Shown here piece by piece: positions 53,101 to 62,125 of a stretch of DNA of 64,000 nucleotides. Origin of the DNA: Symsagittifera roscoffensis. Taxonomy: Eukaryota; Xenacoelomorpha; Acoela; Convolutidae. Location of the stretch: NCBI RefSeq assembly GCF_963678635.1, contig NC_087063.1, forward strand, positions 31,634,599 through 31,698,598, read 5' to 3'. The translations under genes were made by a program, and so were the position numbers. Under the pieces are notes generated by a model that saw only the letters and a list, made by a program, of their open reading frames with translations, did no database searches and had not been told where the DNA came from. Within the stretch, counting starts at the first letter, position 1, and each line of letters opens with the position of its first letter.

Positions 53101-56100
53101 GCTGAGCAGTTTTTACACCAGCAGATGCATCCCACAGTAATAATTGGAGCGTATCGTAATGCTTTAGAGGATGCCGTCGCTATCATGGAAAAGCACAGGT
53201 ATGTAATATATGGTGATATGAACATAATGGGAATACGTTTACAAGAACGAAGTTCATTGTAGGCCTAATAATCAAAATCATCACGAACTATATTGATGTA
53301 GTTCGTGATGATTTGTTTCTGGGAAGTCACGCTCAATTTCGATTCTGGATTTCTTTTTAAAATCTTCATTTGTTTATCGAACAGCAAAAGTGTCAAGGTT
53401 AAGAAAAACGTGAATGACTTCTAGTTTCAGAAATGGGCTCTTTTCCAGTCCTTTATCTTGGTTTTCTGAAATTCAAATTACGAAAAACAATTAAAAATGA
53501 CTTTTAATGTTCTTAACGTTTCTACAACAGTCCGTACATGAAAAACAAAATTTTTCTATCTGATTGATCGATCCAGTTTCTTCTAAATGGTATTACTTTT
53601 TCTAAATGGTATAAAAGTCATTTTTAATTGTTTTTCGTAAATTGAATTTCAGAAAACCAAGATAAAGGACTGGAAAAGAGCCCATTTCTGAAACTAGAAG
53701 TCATTCACGTTTTTCTTAACCTTGACAAGGTTAAGAAAGAAGTGCCAATCATGTGAAAAACGCTCAGAAAATCTCGATAAACTTTTTTTGATCTCTTTGT
53801 TCTTTTACACTTCCTACCAATTGCTGGCTATGTTTGTAATTTGTCGTAAAACCAAAAATTGAATTTAATTTTAGTGTTGCGGTTGATGTGAACGATGATA
53901 AAGCTATGCTGGAGTTTATCAGGAATGCGCTGGCGACCAAAGTGACCGCTAACTGGTCCGATCTGATCACCAACATAGCCCTCAGAGCAGTGAAGACAGT
54001 CATTCTAGAGGAGAAAGGTGGCAAGAAAGAGATCGATATTAAACGATACGCCAAAGTTGAAAAGGTATTTTTGAAAACCATGATTAAATGCTGCTTGAAT
54101 GATCCTTCAATAAAGATTTTAATGGATAGCCTTTTGTATTTTGCGGAGAGTTTGAAATTTGATTAAGATTCCTGGAGGAGCTATCGAGGATTCAGAAGTA
54201 CTGGATGGCGTCATGTTCAACAAGGACATTCTGCACTCCAAGATGAGACGAAGAATCGAGAACCCTAGGATTCTTTTACTGGACTCTGGCCTGGAATATT
54301 CCAAAGGAGAGTCCCAAACAAACATCGAGATGCAGTCTTCCGCTGATTTCGAGTCAGTTTTGCTCCTATTTTTTTAATCTTCAAGGCAACTGCTTATTGG
54401 TAATGAGTGAGTGGAATCCTTTTTAAGAGTCGATAAACGTAGTGATGACTTTTATATAGGTCCAGAAAAAGTCCTGAAATTTGTTCCGCTTAAATTCAAT
54501 TTTTCGCGGTCGGACGTCCGATTTTTTGTTACGTTCAGATTTTTTTTGTTAAAAGGAAGGCAAACTCCACTATTGAACAGCGAAAGTATACAGGTCACGA
54601 AAACGTGGTCGACTTCTAATTAAGTATATTTTAGTTTTTTGGTTACTCAGCGGAAAGTGTCAATCATAAATTGTTCTTGATTTTTAAAGACATTTGAGGT
54701 TATATATTTTTTACTTGAAATTCGAAAGCTGGAATTTTTCAAGTGTCTTGTTTAAGTCTGTTTTTTTTTGTTTTCTTGCGTTGATTTACTCTTTTTTTTA
54801 TTGTATGTTGGCTATGTTTCTTGTATTTTAGCATTGAAAAATGCAATTTTCTTTGAAAAAACTGGCGGTTGATTTAGTGAATGGGAAAGTATTCAGCACC
54901 TTTAACTCTAGTTTTCTGTAATGAGCATAATTTTAGGAGCTACTTGCAGAAGGAAGAGGAACACGTGAAAGACCTTTGCGATAGAATTATCGCTATGAAG
55001 CCGGACTTGGTGGTGTCCGAGAAGGGAATCAGTGATTTGGCAATCCACTTCCTGCAGAAGGCGAACATCTCTGCCATCCGCAGACTCCGAAAGACCGACA
55101 ACATGCGAATCTCGAGGGCTGCCGGAGCTACGATTGTGAATAGGCTTGACGATCTGCAGGAATCGGACGTGGGAACTGGAGCAGGGTTATTCGAAGTCAA
55201 ACTCATAGGAGACGAGTGAGTAATAATTGTAATAGAAAACCAGAGTGCTTGATTTATCTCGAAAACTATCAATTTCTGAAACGATTTTAACTGCCGCTTG
55301 ATAATGTTCGCGCTGTGTTACTTTACTGACTTTTAATTTGCCGTGCAGTTTTGAAGCAATTTTCTTGAAATATCTTAGCTTAAATCTTCGGTTTCTGTGC
55401 TCAGTATGGTTCTTGAGTGACTCGAAATGGCAAATTACAGGTACTTCACCTACATCACCAAGTGCAAGGACCCTAAAGCATGTACTATTCTGCTGAGAGG
55501 AGCCAGCAAGGATATTCTGAACGAGGTGGAGCGCAATCTGCAGGACACGATGCAAGTAACTAGGAACATTCTTGTCGACCCCAGAATGGTACCGGGAGGC
55601 GGAGCCATCGAAGTGGCAGTTGCCCATGTGAGTAAAACTGTGAGATTGGTTGTGTACAATCGGAAGAACTATTCATATGATTAGCCAGTATTTGGTATAG
55701 GCTTTAAATGGTGTTTGAGAATTATTTTTCTACCCGCTGCTTTTCAGAAACCGATTGAATTTTTCCATGATAAGTTGAAAAATTGTCGATTTACTAGTGT
55801 AAAAATTGATTTCTGCAAGTGGATGACTCAAAAATGTAAGTCCAAATATATATTTTTGTCCAAAAGAGACTTGTTTCAGAAAAAAATCGATATGCGTGGA
55901 GAATAGTCGTTCAAAATGAATGTTTATTTTAAGGGCCTCAATGAAAAGGCAAAGAGCATCCAGGACGTTAGCCAGTGGCCTTATAGAGCAGTGGCTAAAG
56001 CTCTGGAGGTCATTCCACGAACCCTCATTCAGAACTGCGGTGGCAACACTATTAGAACTCTGACCCAAATCAGAGCAAAACACGCGGAGGGCAACTTCAG

Positions 56101-56550
56101 CTTCGGGGTCAACGGGGAGAATGGGGAGATCAGTGATATGAAGGTCCTGAAGGTTTTCGAACCCTTCTCTGTCAAAAGTCAAGTTCTCAAAACGGCTGTG
56201 GAGGTAAGCGACTAAGTTTGTTAAATAACAGCAGTTGTGTTTTTTTATTGCGCTAACTTAGAGGAGAAAAAGATCCAAAAAGCCAATTTGTGATTGAGTT
56301 AACGGAATGATTAAAAATATTTGATGGTTTTCGTTAAATTGTTAAAATTTAGGCATTTTGTGACCAGGATGGTCCTTTCTGTTGGCTTTTCTCTTAACAT
56401 CCAGAAAAAGCAAGCTAGAGAATTAAGATTATATTTTGGTTTCAGACTGCCATTCTTCTGCTGCGCATTGACGACATTGTTTCTGGAAGCAAAAAATCAC
56501 CGGAAGAACAACATAGTGCAGGGCCAACGGATGCCAGCATGGGGGATTAG
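38788..56550 (+). CDS. CCT3: T-complex protein 1 subunit gamma (CCT3), ten coding exons
   Basis: Exons: 38788-38824, 38897-38958, 39035-39245, 53081-53198, 53875-54064, 54168-54352, 54937-55215, 55441-55627, 55934-56203, 56446-56550. All introns are GT-AG with matching phases. The 1644 bases give 547 residues, the normal length for CCT gamma. The protein is one of eight subunits of the cytosolic TRiC/CCT ring chaperonin, which folds actin, tubulin and WD proteins using ATP. Group II chaperonin motifs are visible: TNDGNAIL (residues 62-69), GDGTTSV (94-100), the apical-domain segment DVGTGAGLFE, RGASKDIL, and VPGGG (411-415). Nothing in the reading frame is broken. Intron 3 is about 13.8 kb and packed with transposons; the other introns are under 0.7 kb. 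The start codon adjoins an LTR. Confidence 0.95.
38897..38958 (+). CDS. CCT3: CCT3 exon 2
   Basis: Acceptor TATTTGCAG, donor GTAAGT. Encodes QNTRRESGKNVQIGNIASAK; phase 0 at the end. Confidence 0.92.
39035..39245 (+). CDS. CCT3: CCT3 exon 3
   Basis: Acceptor ATGTTTAG. Holds the equatorial ATP-site motifs TNDG and GDGTTSV. Ends TTAG|GTATTA in phase 1 and joins exon 4 to make the AGE tripeptide. Confidence 0.95.
39540..40480 (+). repeat. diverged tandem repeat, ~160-bp unit
   Basis: Five or so units recur, each with a TTTGACCGTTTTTTGGAA-like start, a GATTTTTCTCGAAAAC-like block and a GGTTCAATCGA-like block. Starts are near 39584, 39725, 39885, 40046 and 40215. Strongly diverged, so old. Confidence 0.6.
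41150..42180 (-). pseudogene. minus-strand coding-like relic, unidentified
   Basis: The reverse strand shows broken charged, glutamate/lysine-rich frames (ELEERTGVKSNTVKR, KFEEHTITERTKTETEAAQE, MDLSLVLKEERGFMQ). Stops and frameshifts are frequent. It resembles a decayed coiled-coil or LINE ORF1-type protein; the family is not assigned. Confidence 0.3.
42717..42963 (+). mobile_element. MITE-like element, family M1 copy 2 (left end missing)
   Basis: Aligns with the right two thirds of 12503-12879, including TCTTTTTAGTGCTT, GAAAATCCGCC and the terminus AGATCCGCCCCTG. The left inverted terminus is absent. Confidence 0.75.
42964..44139. other. intronic DNA, nothing recognised
   Basis: AT-rich with short T runs. 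No protein, RNA or clear repeat seen, apart from local CTATTTTGACTTAA-type duplications near 43260-43320. Confidence 0.5.
44225..47124 (-). pseudogene. LINE ORF2: endonuclease and reverse transcriptase, one in-frame stop
   Basis: APE-type endonuclease comes first: LLFNVRS, CFTETWL, a GDINFALTDW block where GDFN is usual, and KSHFASVHLPY where SDH is usual, so a catalytic aspartate appears to be replaced by valine. Reverse transcriptase follows: NYRPISLLKATSKVLEKL, LYLDFEKAFDKVNH, SGVPQGSILGPLMFILYINDL and the catalytic YADD. The codon after YADD is TAA (45098-45100), and the same frame then continues without another stop to 44225. The C-terminal part includes the maturase-like LNLSKCKTLQF and a CDCTNC cysteine motif. 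One stop only: a recently inactivated copy. Confidence 0.85.
47126..48013 (-). pseudogene. LINE ORF1: zinc-finger and coiled-coil protein, two frameshifts
   Basis: Intact from the ATG at 48013 to 47270. An N-terminal CKTC...CIAC...CNDC cysteine set (PHD-like or related zinc finger) is followed by a coiled coil (LDEIISLIAKMEVIE) and an RRM-like C-terminal part (IRVRGIKESDD, NDLLRLGPRNDTRTRTILVKVSN). After 47270 the frame shifts twice and then recovers (LENEALQKRRELINEEID, RQDNKWVVYEDPKEAND), ending at TGA 47126-47128. An RNA-binding role is inferred from the family. Confidence 0.75.
49480..50440 (+). repeat. tandem ~170-190-bp satellite units inside Helitron copy 1
   Basis: Repeated GTTTTCGAGATATGACGTTTTT boxes occur at about 49567, 49727, 49877, 50047 and 50217, each preceded by a GTTGCGAATCTTGCC-like box. 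Strong divergence between units. Confidence 0.75.
50442..50782 (-). mobile_element. MITE-like element, family M1 copy 3, nested in Helitron copy 1
   Basis: Starts CAGGGGCGGATCTAGG and ends AAATCCGCCCCTG, in opposite orientation to copy 1. The flanks GCTGTCAG | ...TTTCAGAGTACACTC correspond to an uninterrupted GCTGTCAGAGTACACTC at about 62026, so the insertion duplicated about TCAG. Confidence 0.8.
50882..51350. other. intronic DNA, nothing recognised
   Basis: No gene or repeat assigned between the Helitron-like element and the LINE relic. Confidence 0.5.
51351..51913 (-). pseudogene. LINE ORF1 C-terminal relic
   Basis: Two open pieces on the minus strand, 51671-51913 and 51351-51587. The second reads AHRLSSKGNGPKPIIARF, KINILKKKKIMAQNETLR, which is the typical ORF1 pattern of a basic RNA-binding end (AHRL...RPIIVRF). 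Stops separate the pieces. Different family from the LINE at 44-48 kb. Confidence 0.55.
51914..53080. other. rest of CCT3 intron 3, nothing recognised
   Basis: AT-rich. Charged minus-strand fragments occur but none is assignable. Ends with the pyrimidine tract and TTTTAG acceptor of exon 4. Confidence 0.5.
53081..53198 (+). CDS. CCT3: CCT3 exon 4
   Basis: Acceptor TTATTTTAG. Encodes AGEFCGVAEQFLHQQMHPTV and on to the EKHS junction; donor GTATGT. Conserved HPT following the AGE segment. Confidence 0.93.
53275..53314. repeat. perfect 16-bp hairpin in CCT3 intron 4
   Basis: AAATCATCACGAACTA at 53275-53290 and its exact complement at 53299-53314, loop of 8. Confidence 0.8.
53391..53727. repeat. 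long hairpin with ~117-bp arms in CCT3 intron 4
   Basis: The arms 53391-53507 and 53611-53727 are nearly perfect inverted copies around a ~103-base loop. Arm landmarks are GGGCTCTTTTCCAGTCC and AAAACAATTAAAAATGAC. A related unpaired segment occurs at 9143-9215. Probably a foldback element. Confidence 0.85.
53875..54064 (+). CDS. CCT3: CCT3 exon 5
   Basis: Acceptor AATTTTAG; donor GTATTT. Encodes VAVDVNDDKAMLEFIRN to KKEIDIKRYAKVEK, the intermediate-domain region. Confidence 0.93.
54168..54352 (+). CDS. CCT3: CCT3 exon 6
   Basis: Acceptor GATTAAG, donor GTCAGT (the same donor form as exon 1). Encodes IPGGAIEDSEVLDGVMFNKD and LLDSGLEYSKGESQTN, the conserved apical-domain entry. Confidence 0.93.
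54937..55215 (+). CDS. CCT3: CCT3 exon 7
   Basis: Acceptor AATTTTAG, donor GTGAGT. Apical domain: EKGISDLAIHFLQKANISA, RRLRKTDN, DVGTGAGLFEVKLIGDE. Confidence 0.95.
55441..55627 (+). CDS. CCT3: CCT3 exon 8
   Basis: Acceptor AATTACAG, donor GTGAGT. Encodes YFTYITKCKDPKACTILLRG, EVERNLQD and VPGGGAIEVAVAH. Confidence 0.95.
55934..56203 (+). CDS. CCT3: CCT3 exon 9
   Basis: Acceptor TATTTTAAG, donor GTAAGC. Encodes GLNEKAKSIQDVSQWPYRAV, LEVIPRTLIQNCG and FGVNGENGEISDM. Confidence 0.95.
56446..56550 (+). CDS. CCT3: CCT3 exon 10 (last)
   Basis: Acceptor TTGGTTTCAG. Encodes TAILLLRIDDIVSGSKKSPE and a short tail to TAG 56548-56550. Confidence 0.93.
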   Translation, partial: TAILLLRIDDIVSGSKKSPEEQHSAGPTDASMGD

Positions 56551-56695
56551 AGATCGTTCTTGATGAGTCAGCATAAGTACGAATGCGTCACAACCTAAAA
56601 AAGAAAAAAATAGGTTCCTGATTATACATTGAGAGCGAAATCGTATTGATAAAGGAACTGCTGTTGAGTTTCTGGGCTGATGTTGCGCACGTTTG

Positions 56696-56713
56696 AATAA
56701 AGTGTAAAATAAA
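56696..56713 (+). terminator. CCT3 poly(A) signals
   Basis: Two AATAAA hexamers, at 56696-56701 and 56708-56713, about 150 bases after the stop. Confidence 0.7.
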
Positions 56714-57204
56714 TGCTGTATGTTTATTAAATGAATTGATATCTTTGAGCTGAGAGAATTATGACATTTAAGTGAAATAATTGTTCATCTTGATCGGATT
56801 TGACAATACATTTTCATAAAGATAGTTTTGAACTCATTCATATTCATGCGTGGTTAAACGTTTCGGAACGCAGATAGTTGAATACTTTAGTCAGCCAGGT
56901 AGGTAGCTTTGGCAAGTAACAAGTTGTTTTTACCATAATGACTTCTAGGACTAGCCTGTTATAAAAAACGGTGTGCAATCTAAGCACCGACACCTAAATT
57001 TCACACTGGCTAGTAGGAAACCAACTAGTTTAAGTGTACTAACCTTCTTTTTTTCTAACGTAACTCGCAAATAAAAGTGTTATTTGAAAGTGGAAAGTGT
57101 TCACTTATTTGGTTGCTCCTTTGCTATACTCACGATCTAGCATTGGAAATTTCATACCATCTTTTCTCTGCTCTATTTGTGGCTAGAGTTTATGGTGTAT
57201 TAAG

Positions 57205-57275
57205 AGTGTCTAGCTGAGTGCGTGAGACTCATAATCTCTAGTTAGCAGTAGTTCGCAGATCGAATCCGAGACCAA
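57205..57275 (+). other. degenerate tRNA-like sequence (possible SINE head)
   Basis: TAGCTGAGTGCGTGAGA resembles an A box. CTCATAA resembles an anticodon loop (CAT) between GAGA and TCTC, and ATCGAATCC resembles a B box. The T-stem does not pair, so it is a relic rather than a functional tRNA. Confidence 0.3.
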
Positions 57276-57453
57276 GACGAATTGTTACTAATTGGGGGCT
57301 TATTTCTACTTTTTTATTGCATTTTATAGAGCTGCTTTTTGTCGTGTTCTCCCTAGTGTTTGCGATGCAAAGCTCTGCCTCTGTTAGAATTATCCAGTTA
57401 GAATAGTTTTATTTTTTAGTAAACGCAGTGAAGGCTTATATAGGTTTTTATAA

Positions 57454-58235
57454 TCTATCATATATTTAAATGCGGGCTTCACTATCTCGCCATGTTTAAG
57501 CTTTTTCAACGTATTATTTTTGCATGTTTAATCTATATCGTATATTGCAATGGTTAAGAATTTTTTTTTTTCGATTTTCCAATTTTATTTTAGTGGTTAT
57601 TTTACCGAGATTAAATTAGGCAGCCCAATATCGAATTAGTGGTTGCGAATTTGGCCTCCAATTTTGAATGCCCGAATCATTTTAGTTAACGAGATAAGAC
57701 GATTTTTGAGATTTTTTCAAAAAATTTTCAGAAATTTCAAATAAGAAAACTTACAAAACTTGAAGTTCCCAACCCTGTAGTTGGGTACTGTCAGAGTACT
57801 ATCAAGGATTGCGAGTCTTGCCTCTAAATATGACTGCTGAAATCCTCGTAGTTTTCGAGATATGACGTTTTTAGTGATTTTTTTCAAAAAATTTGCAGAA
57901 AACTTAGATTAATTTTTTTTCTCGCAAAATCTGATATTCCCAACCCTGTAGTTGGGTCCTGTCAGAGTACTCTCAAAGATTGCGAATCTTGCCTCCAAAA
58001 ATGACTGCTCAATTCTTAGTAGTTTTCGAGATATGACGTTTTTTGTGATTTTTTCAAAATTTTTCAGAAAACTTAAATTATCATGATTTTTTTAAAATCT
58101 GAAATTCTCACCCTGTAGTTGTCAGGGTACTCTCAGGGTGCTGTCAGGATACTCTCAGGGGTTGCGAATCTTGCCTCGAATTCTCACTTCTCAAATCCTT
58201 GTAGTTTTCGAGATATGACGTTTTTTATAGATTTT
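57454..58235 (+). mobile_element. Helitron-like element, copy 3, interrupted or truncated
   Basis: Starts TCTATCATATATTTAAATGCG after an A. The AAATGCGGGCTTCACTATCTC leader is followed by at least three tandem units with TCGAGATATGACG boxes. No own 3' terminus before the next start at 58296. The remnants at 61.2-62.1 kb may be its right part, separated by copy 2 and other DNA. Confidence 0.55.
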
Positions 58236-58295
58236 GTCTCAGTATAAAAGCATTTATTCCGAAAACATAAGATATGGAGGAAAATCGTCTATCTA

Positions 58296-60299
58296 TCTAT
58301 ACTATGTTTAAATGCGAGTGACACCTATCTCCCATGTTTAAGCGTAATAATTTTGCATGTTGAACGAAATTTTTTTTTTTATGTTTAAGCTATAGCATAT
58401 ATTGCAATGCTTAAGAAAATTTTTCAATTAGTTTTTCGCAAGGCCATTAATTTTTCAGTATTTTTTTCGAGGCCAAATTAAGTCTGTCTGTCTGTATACC
58501 CGTCGCCTATTTTTTAAACTTTCATCTATTATCTATCTATTATCTATTATTATATATTTAAAAGCGGGCTTCTTTATCTCGCCATGTTTAAGCTTTTTCA
58601 ACGTATTATTTTTGCATGTTTAACAAATGAATTTTTTCACGTTTAAGCTATATCGTATATTGCAATTGTTAAGGTTTTTTTTCGATTTTCCAGTTTAAAT
58701 TCAGTCTTTATTCCATCAAGTTTGAAATTAGCAACCCAATAGTAGGATATTGTAAGAGTTTTCCCAGGTTTTGCGATTTTGGCCTCCATATATGAATAAC
58801 CAAATCATTTTAGCTTACGAGATAGGCAATTTTCGAGGTTTTTAAAAAATTTAATTTTGAAAAATTTTTGAAACTCTTGCCCTGTAGTTGGGTGCTGTCA
58901 GGGTACTATCAGGGGTTGCAAATCTTGCCTCGAATTCTCACTTCTCAAATTCTCCTTCTCTCCGAAATTTTCAAAATAACTTAAAATTTGAAAAATTTCC
59001 AAAACTCCTATTATTGGAATCTGTGAGGGTAATCTCAGGGGGTTGCAAATCTTGCCTCTGAATATGGCTGCTCAAATTCTTGTAGTTTTCGAGATATGAC
59101 GTTTTTTTAGGATTTTTTTTTTCAAATTTTTCAGAAAACTTAGGTATAACAAATTTCGCAAAACTTGAAATTCTCATCTCTGTAACGAGGCTCTGTCAGG
59201 GTACTCTCAAGAGTTCCCTATATGACTGCTGAAATCTTTGTAGTTTTCGAGGTATGACGTTTTTTATTACTTTCTTCTAAATTTTCAAAAAAAACTTAAA
59301 TGTTAAAAAGTTCCGAAACTTTGAAGATATCAGTTCTGTTATTGGAATCTTTGAGGGTACTCTCAGGGAGTTGCGAATCTTGCTTCTGAATAGGACTGCT
59401 CAAAATCTTGCAGTTTTCCAGATATGACGTTTTTTGTGATTTTTTCAAAAAAATTTTCATGATTAAAATTAATTTTTTTTCGTAGTTTGAAATTCCTAAC
59501 CTGTGTTTGGGGGGCTGTCAGAGTAATCTCAGGGGTTGCAAATTTGGTCTCCAATTGAAAATTCCGAAGTCTTTTTTGTTTGACATATAAGACGATTTTT
59601 GTGATTTTTTTTTGGAAATTTTCAGAAAACTCAAATTACAAAATAATTCGTTAATGTGAAATTCCCAACCCTGTAGTTGTGTACTTTCAAAGGTTGCGAA
59701 TATTGCCATCAAAACAGACTGCTCAAATTTTGGCAGTTTTCGAAATGTGAATTTTTTCTGGTTTTCAAAAAAAAAGATACCTCTTTTAGAAAACTTAAGG
59801 TGAAGTCTGAATTTCCCAACGTTGTAGTTGGGTACTGTAAGGGTACTCTCAGGAGTTGCAAATCTTGCGTCCAAATGCAACTACTTAATTGTTTTCAGTT
59901 TCCTAGATGTGACGTTTCTTAATTCATTATAAACTTAGATATAAAAAAAAGACCACAAATTTTTATGGTTTTTCAAAATTTGAATTAAAAAATCGAATGA
60001 AAAATTTTACAAAATTTGAAGTTTTTCCCAGGAGTTGCAAATTTTGCGTCCAAATGCGACTGCTCAAATGCTTTCAGTTTCCCAGATGTGACGCTTATTA
60101 GTTCATTTTAAATTTTTCGAAGAACTTTTATAAAACTTCACAAAGTTTTATGGTTTTTCAAAATTTGTATAAACTTGAATTAAAAACTTGGCAAAATTTT
60201 TATTTATTAACCCTGTAATTGGGTGCTGTTAGAGTACACTGAAGGAGTATTTTTTGAGTTGTTGAAAATTCGAAGCACCGGAGGTGCCCTACACTCTAG
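58296..60299 (+). mobile_element. Helitron-like non-autonomous element, copy 2
   Basis: Starts TCTATACTATGTTTAAATGCG after an A. Ends GCACCGGAGGTGC (a hairpin), then CCTACACTCTAG before a T. The leader is duplicated near 58550 and then followed by tandem ~170-190-bp units, exactly as in 48880-50881. No Rep/helicase coding, so mobilised in trans if active. Confidence 0.7.
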
Positions 60300-61189
60300 T
60301 GTTTTTGATTCCTTGGCTCATTCAGTTTTTGGTTTACTTGGTTACATTGCATTGCTACTAGGTACTTTATTTTTTTTTACAGTAAATTATGTTCACGGGA
60401 TGACTTTGGGGAAATTGGTTGTCATCTCCAAATCTCTACTTTCCTAAAAAAAACCGTATTTTTTGATAATGTCTGGATTGTAACCTCTCATTCTATTCGA
60501 AATTCGTTTTTCGTAGTGTTTTTATTTTTTTTCAGGAAGGGTCTGAAAATTTGTTCCTGTTCAAATAGGATTTTTTTTTGCAATTTGACTTTCGTTTAAT
60601 TTAAAGCCATTTCATTTCCTCTGTTAATAGTAACGTTAAATCCACTATCGAACAGCAAAAGTATGAAGGTCACAAAAACGGTGAATAAGCTTAAGTTCAA
60701 AACATTGTTTTTAAGTTTCTGAATTCTTACGGAAATACAAAATCATTTATTGATCTAGTTAGTACAGTAATGAACGTAGTGAAGACTACTATATATGTCT
60801 TGATAATTCTTTTTGTTCTTTTTTTTCAGGAAAAAGTCTTAAAATGCTCGGATAACTACAGATGTGCATTCATTCATATTATTGTTGCATTTTTAATGCA
60901 CTTAGGTTATATATGCCCTTTTTGAAATCAATTGAAATCCATCTGCTGAAAGTTACGTAAACATCACTCTACAAATACAAACGTGGAAGCGGCGCGACAA
61001 AACGTGAACGATTTCTAGTTTCGAAAGTGAATCTTAATTTTCAGATTTCCAGCGGAAAAAAAACTTAACCTATTGATCCAGTTTTTTCAAGTTCGGTTAG
61101 TTATCAAAAAAAAGACCAATCATAAATTGTTCTCGAAATCCGAAGAACTTACAGTGTGTTTATTTTTTTCTTTGAAATTCGACATTGTG
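60300..61189. other. intergenic DNA, nothing recognised
   Basis: AT-rich with short T and A runs. It includes GGAAAAAGTC(T/C)T-like duplications also seen near 54470, but no gene. Confidence 0.45.
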
Positions 61190-62125
61190 ATTTTTCAAAA
61201 AAAAATTCAAAAAACTTAAATTTATTTTTTTTTTCGAAATTTGAAATTCCTAATCCTGTAGCTGGGGGCTGTCAGACTGCTCTCACAGGGTGGCCACGGT
61301 ATCAGTGCGTTCAGTGCCAAATCAGTGCAAAGCGTGATCTGTCTGTGCCATAGCAGTGCCTGCATATGAATATCAGTGCCAGTTTTTTTTCATCACTCTT
61401 CTTACTGAATCGTTTAAAATCAAAAATCGAAGTAGGCTTGCACAGTATTTTCATGTTTTTTTTTCAGGTAATATGAGCAGCTTTGAGAAGAAAAAAAATT
61501 GGTTAGGTCAAAAAAATTGGGTTAAAAAAGTTGAGCCAATGAAAAAAATTGGGTCAAAAAGCCAAAAAAAAGACTGAGTTTTCGAAAAATGTCAGTGCCT
61601 GGCATTTAATTTCATCAGTGCGAGCTTCAGTTCCTGCGATGTCTCAGACACTGTGGCCACCCTGTCTCAGGGATTACGAATCTTGCCTCCAAATGTGACG
61701 TCTCAAATTTTTGTAGTTTTCGATATATGTCGTTTTCTATGGTTTATTCAAAAAAAATTCGAAAACTTAAATTGAAGTTTCTGAAAATTTGATTTTCCCA
61801 ACGCCGTAGTTGGGTACTCTGAGAGTACTCTTGGAAGCTGCAAATCTTGCGTCCAAATGCGACTGCTCAGTTGCTTTCAGTTCTCGAGATGTGACATTAA
61901 TTTGTCATTTTAAAGATTTTCAAAGAACTTAGATATAAAAACTTTTTTTTTTCAAAATTTGAATAAAAAACTTGATTAAAAAAAAACATCACAAATTTTG
62001 AAATTACCAACCCTGTAATTGGGTGCTGTCAGAGTACACTCAAAAGATGTAGATCTTATTTCCAATATATGCGGTTTTTCTATGAGTTTTAAAAGTTTGA
62101 AGCACCAGAGGTGCGTTACACGGTA
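61190..62125 (+). mobile_element. right-end remnant of a Helitron-like element
   Basis: Tandem units continue (GTAGCTGGGGGCTGTCAGA, GATTACGAATCTTGCCTCC, TTCGATATATGTCG). The remnant ends with GCACCAGAGGTGC, GTTACACGGTAG before T, where CTAG is mutated to GTAG. It carries a nested TIR element at 61286-61664. Confidence 0.6.
61286..61664. mobile_element. hAT-like MITE with 5-bp target duplication
   Basis: Inverted termini CAGGGTGGCCAC and GTGGCCACCCTG, flanked by TCTCA on both sides (61281-61285 and 61665-61669). The interior is rich in TCAGTGC repeats with no coding. The terminal sequence is of the CAGGGTGG hAT type, but the duplication is 5 rather than 8 bases. Confidence 0.8.

Noticed and set aside
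56321-56563. 80-codon frame over CCT3 exon 10
   Set aside because: Out of frame with the conserved CCT3 C-terminus, which is supported by the splice acceptor and phase.
49480-62110. CRISPR-like array of regularly spaced repeats
   Set aside because: The repeats are diverged ~170-190-bp eukaryotic tandem units within Helitron-like elements, without short identical repeats and unique spacers.
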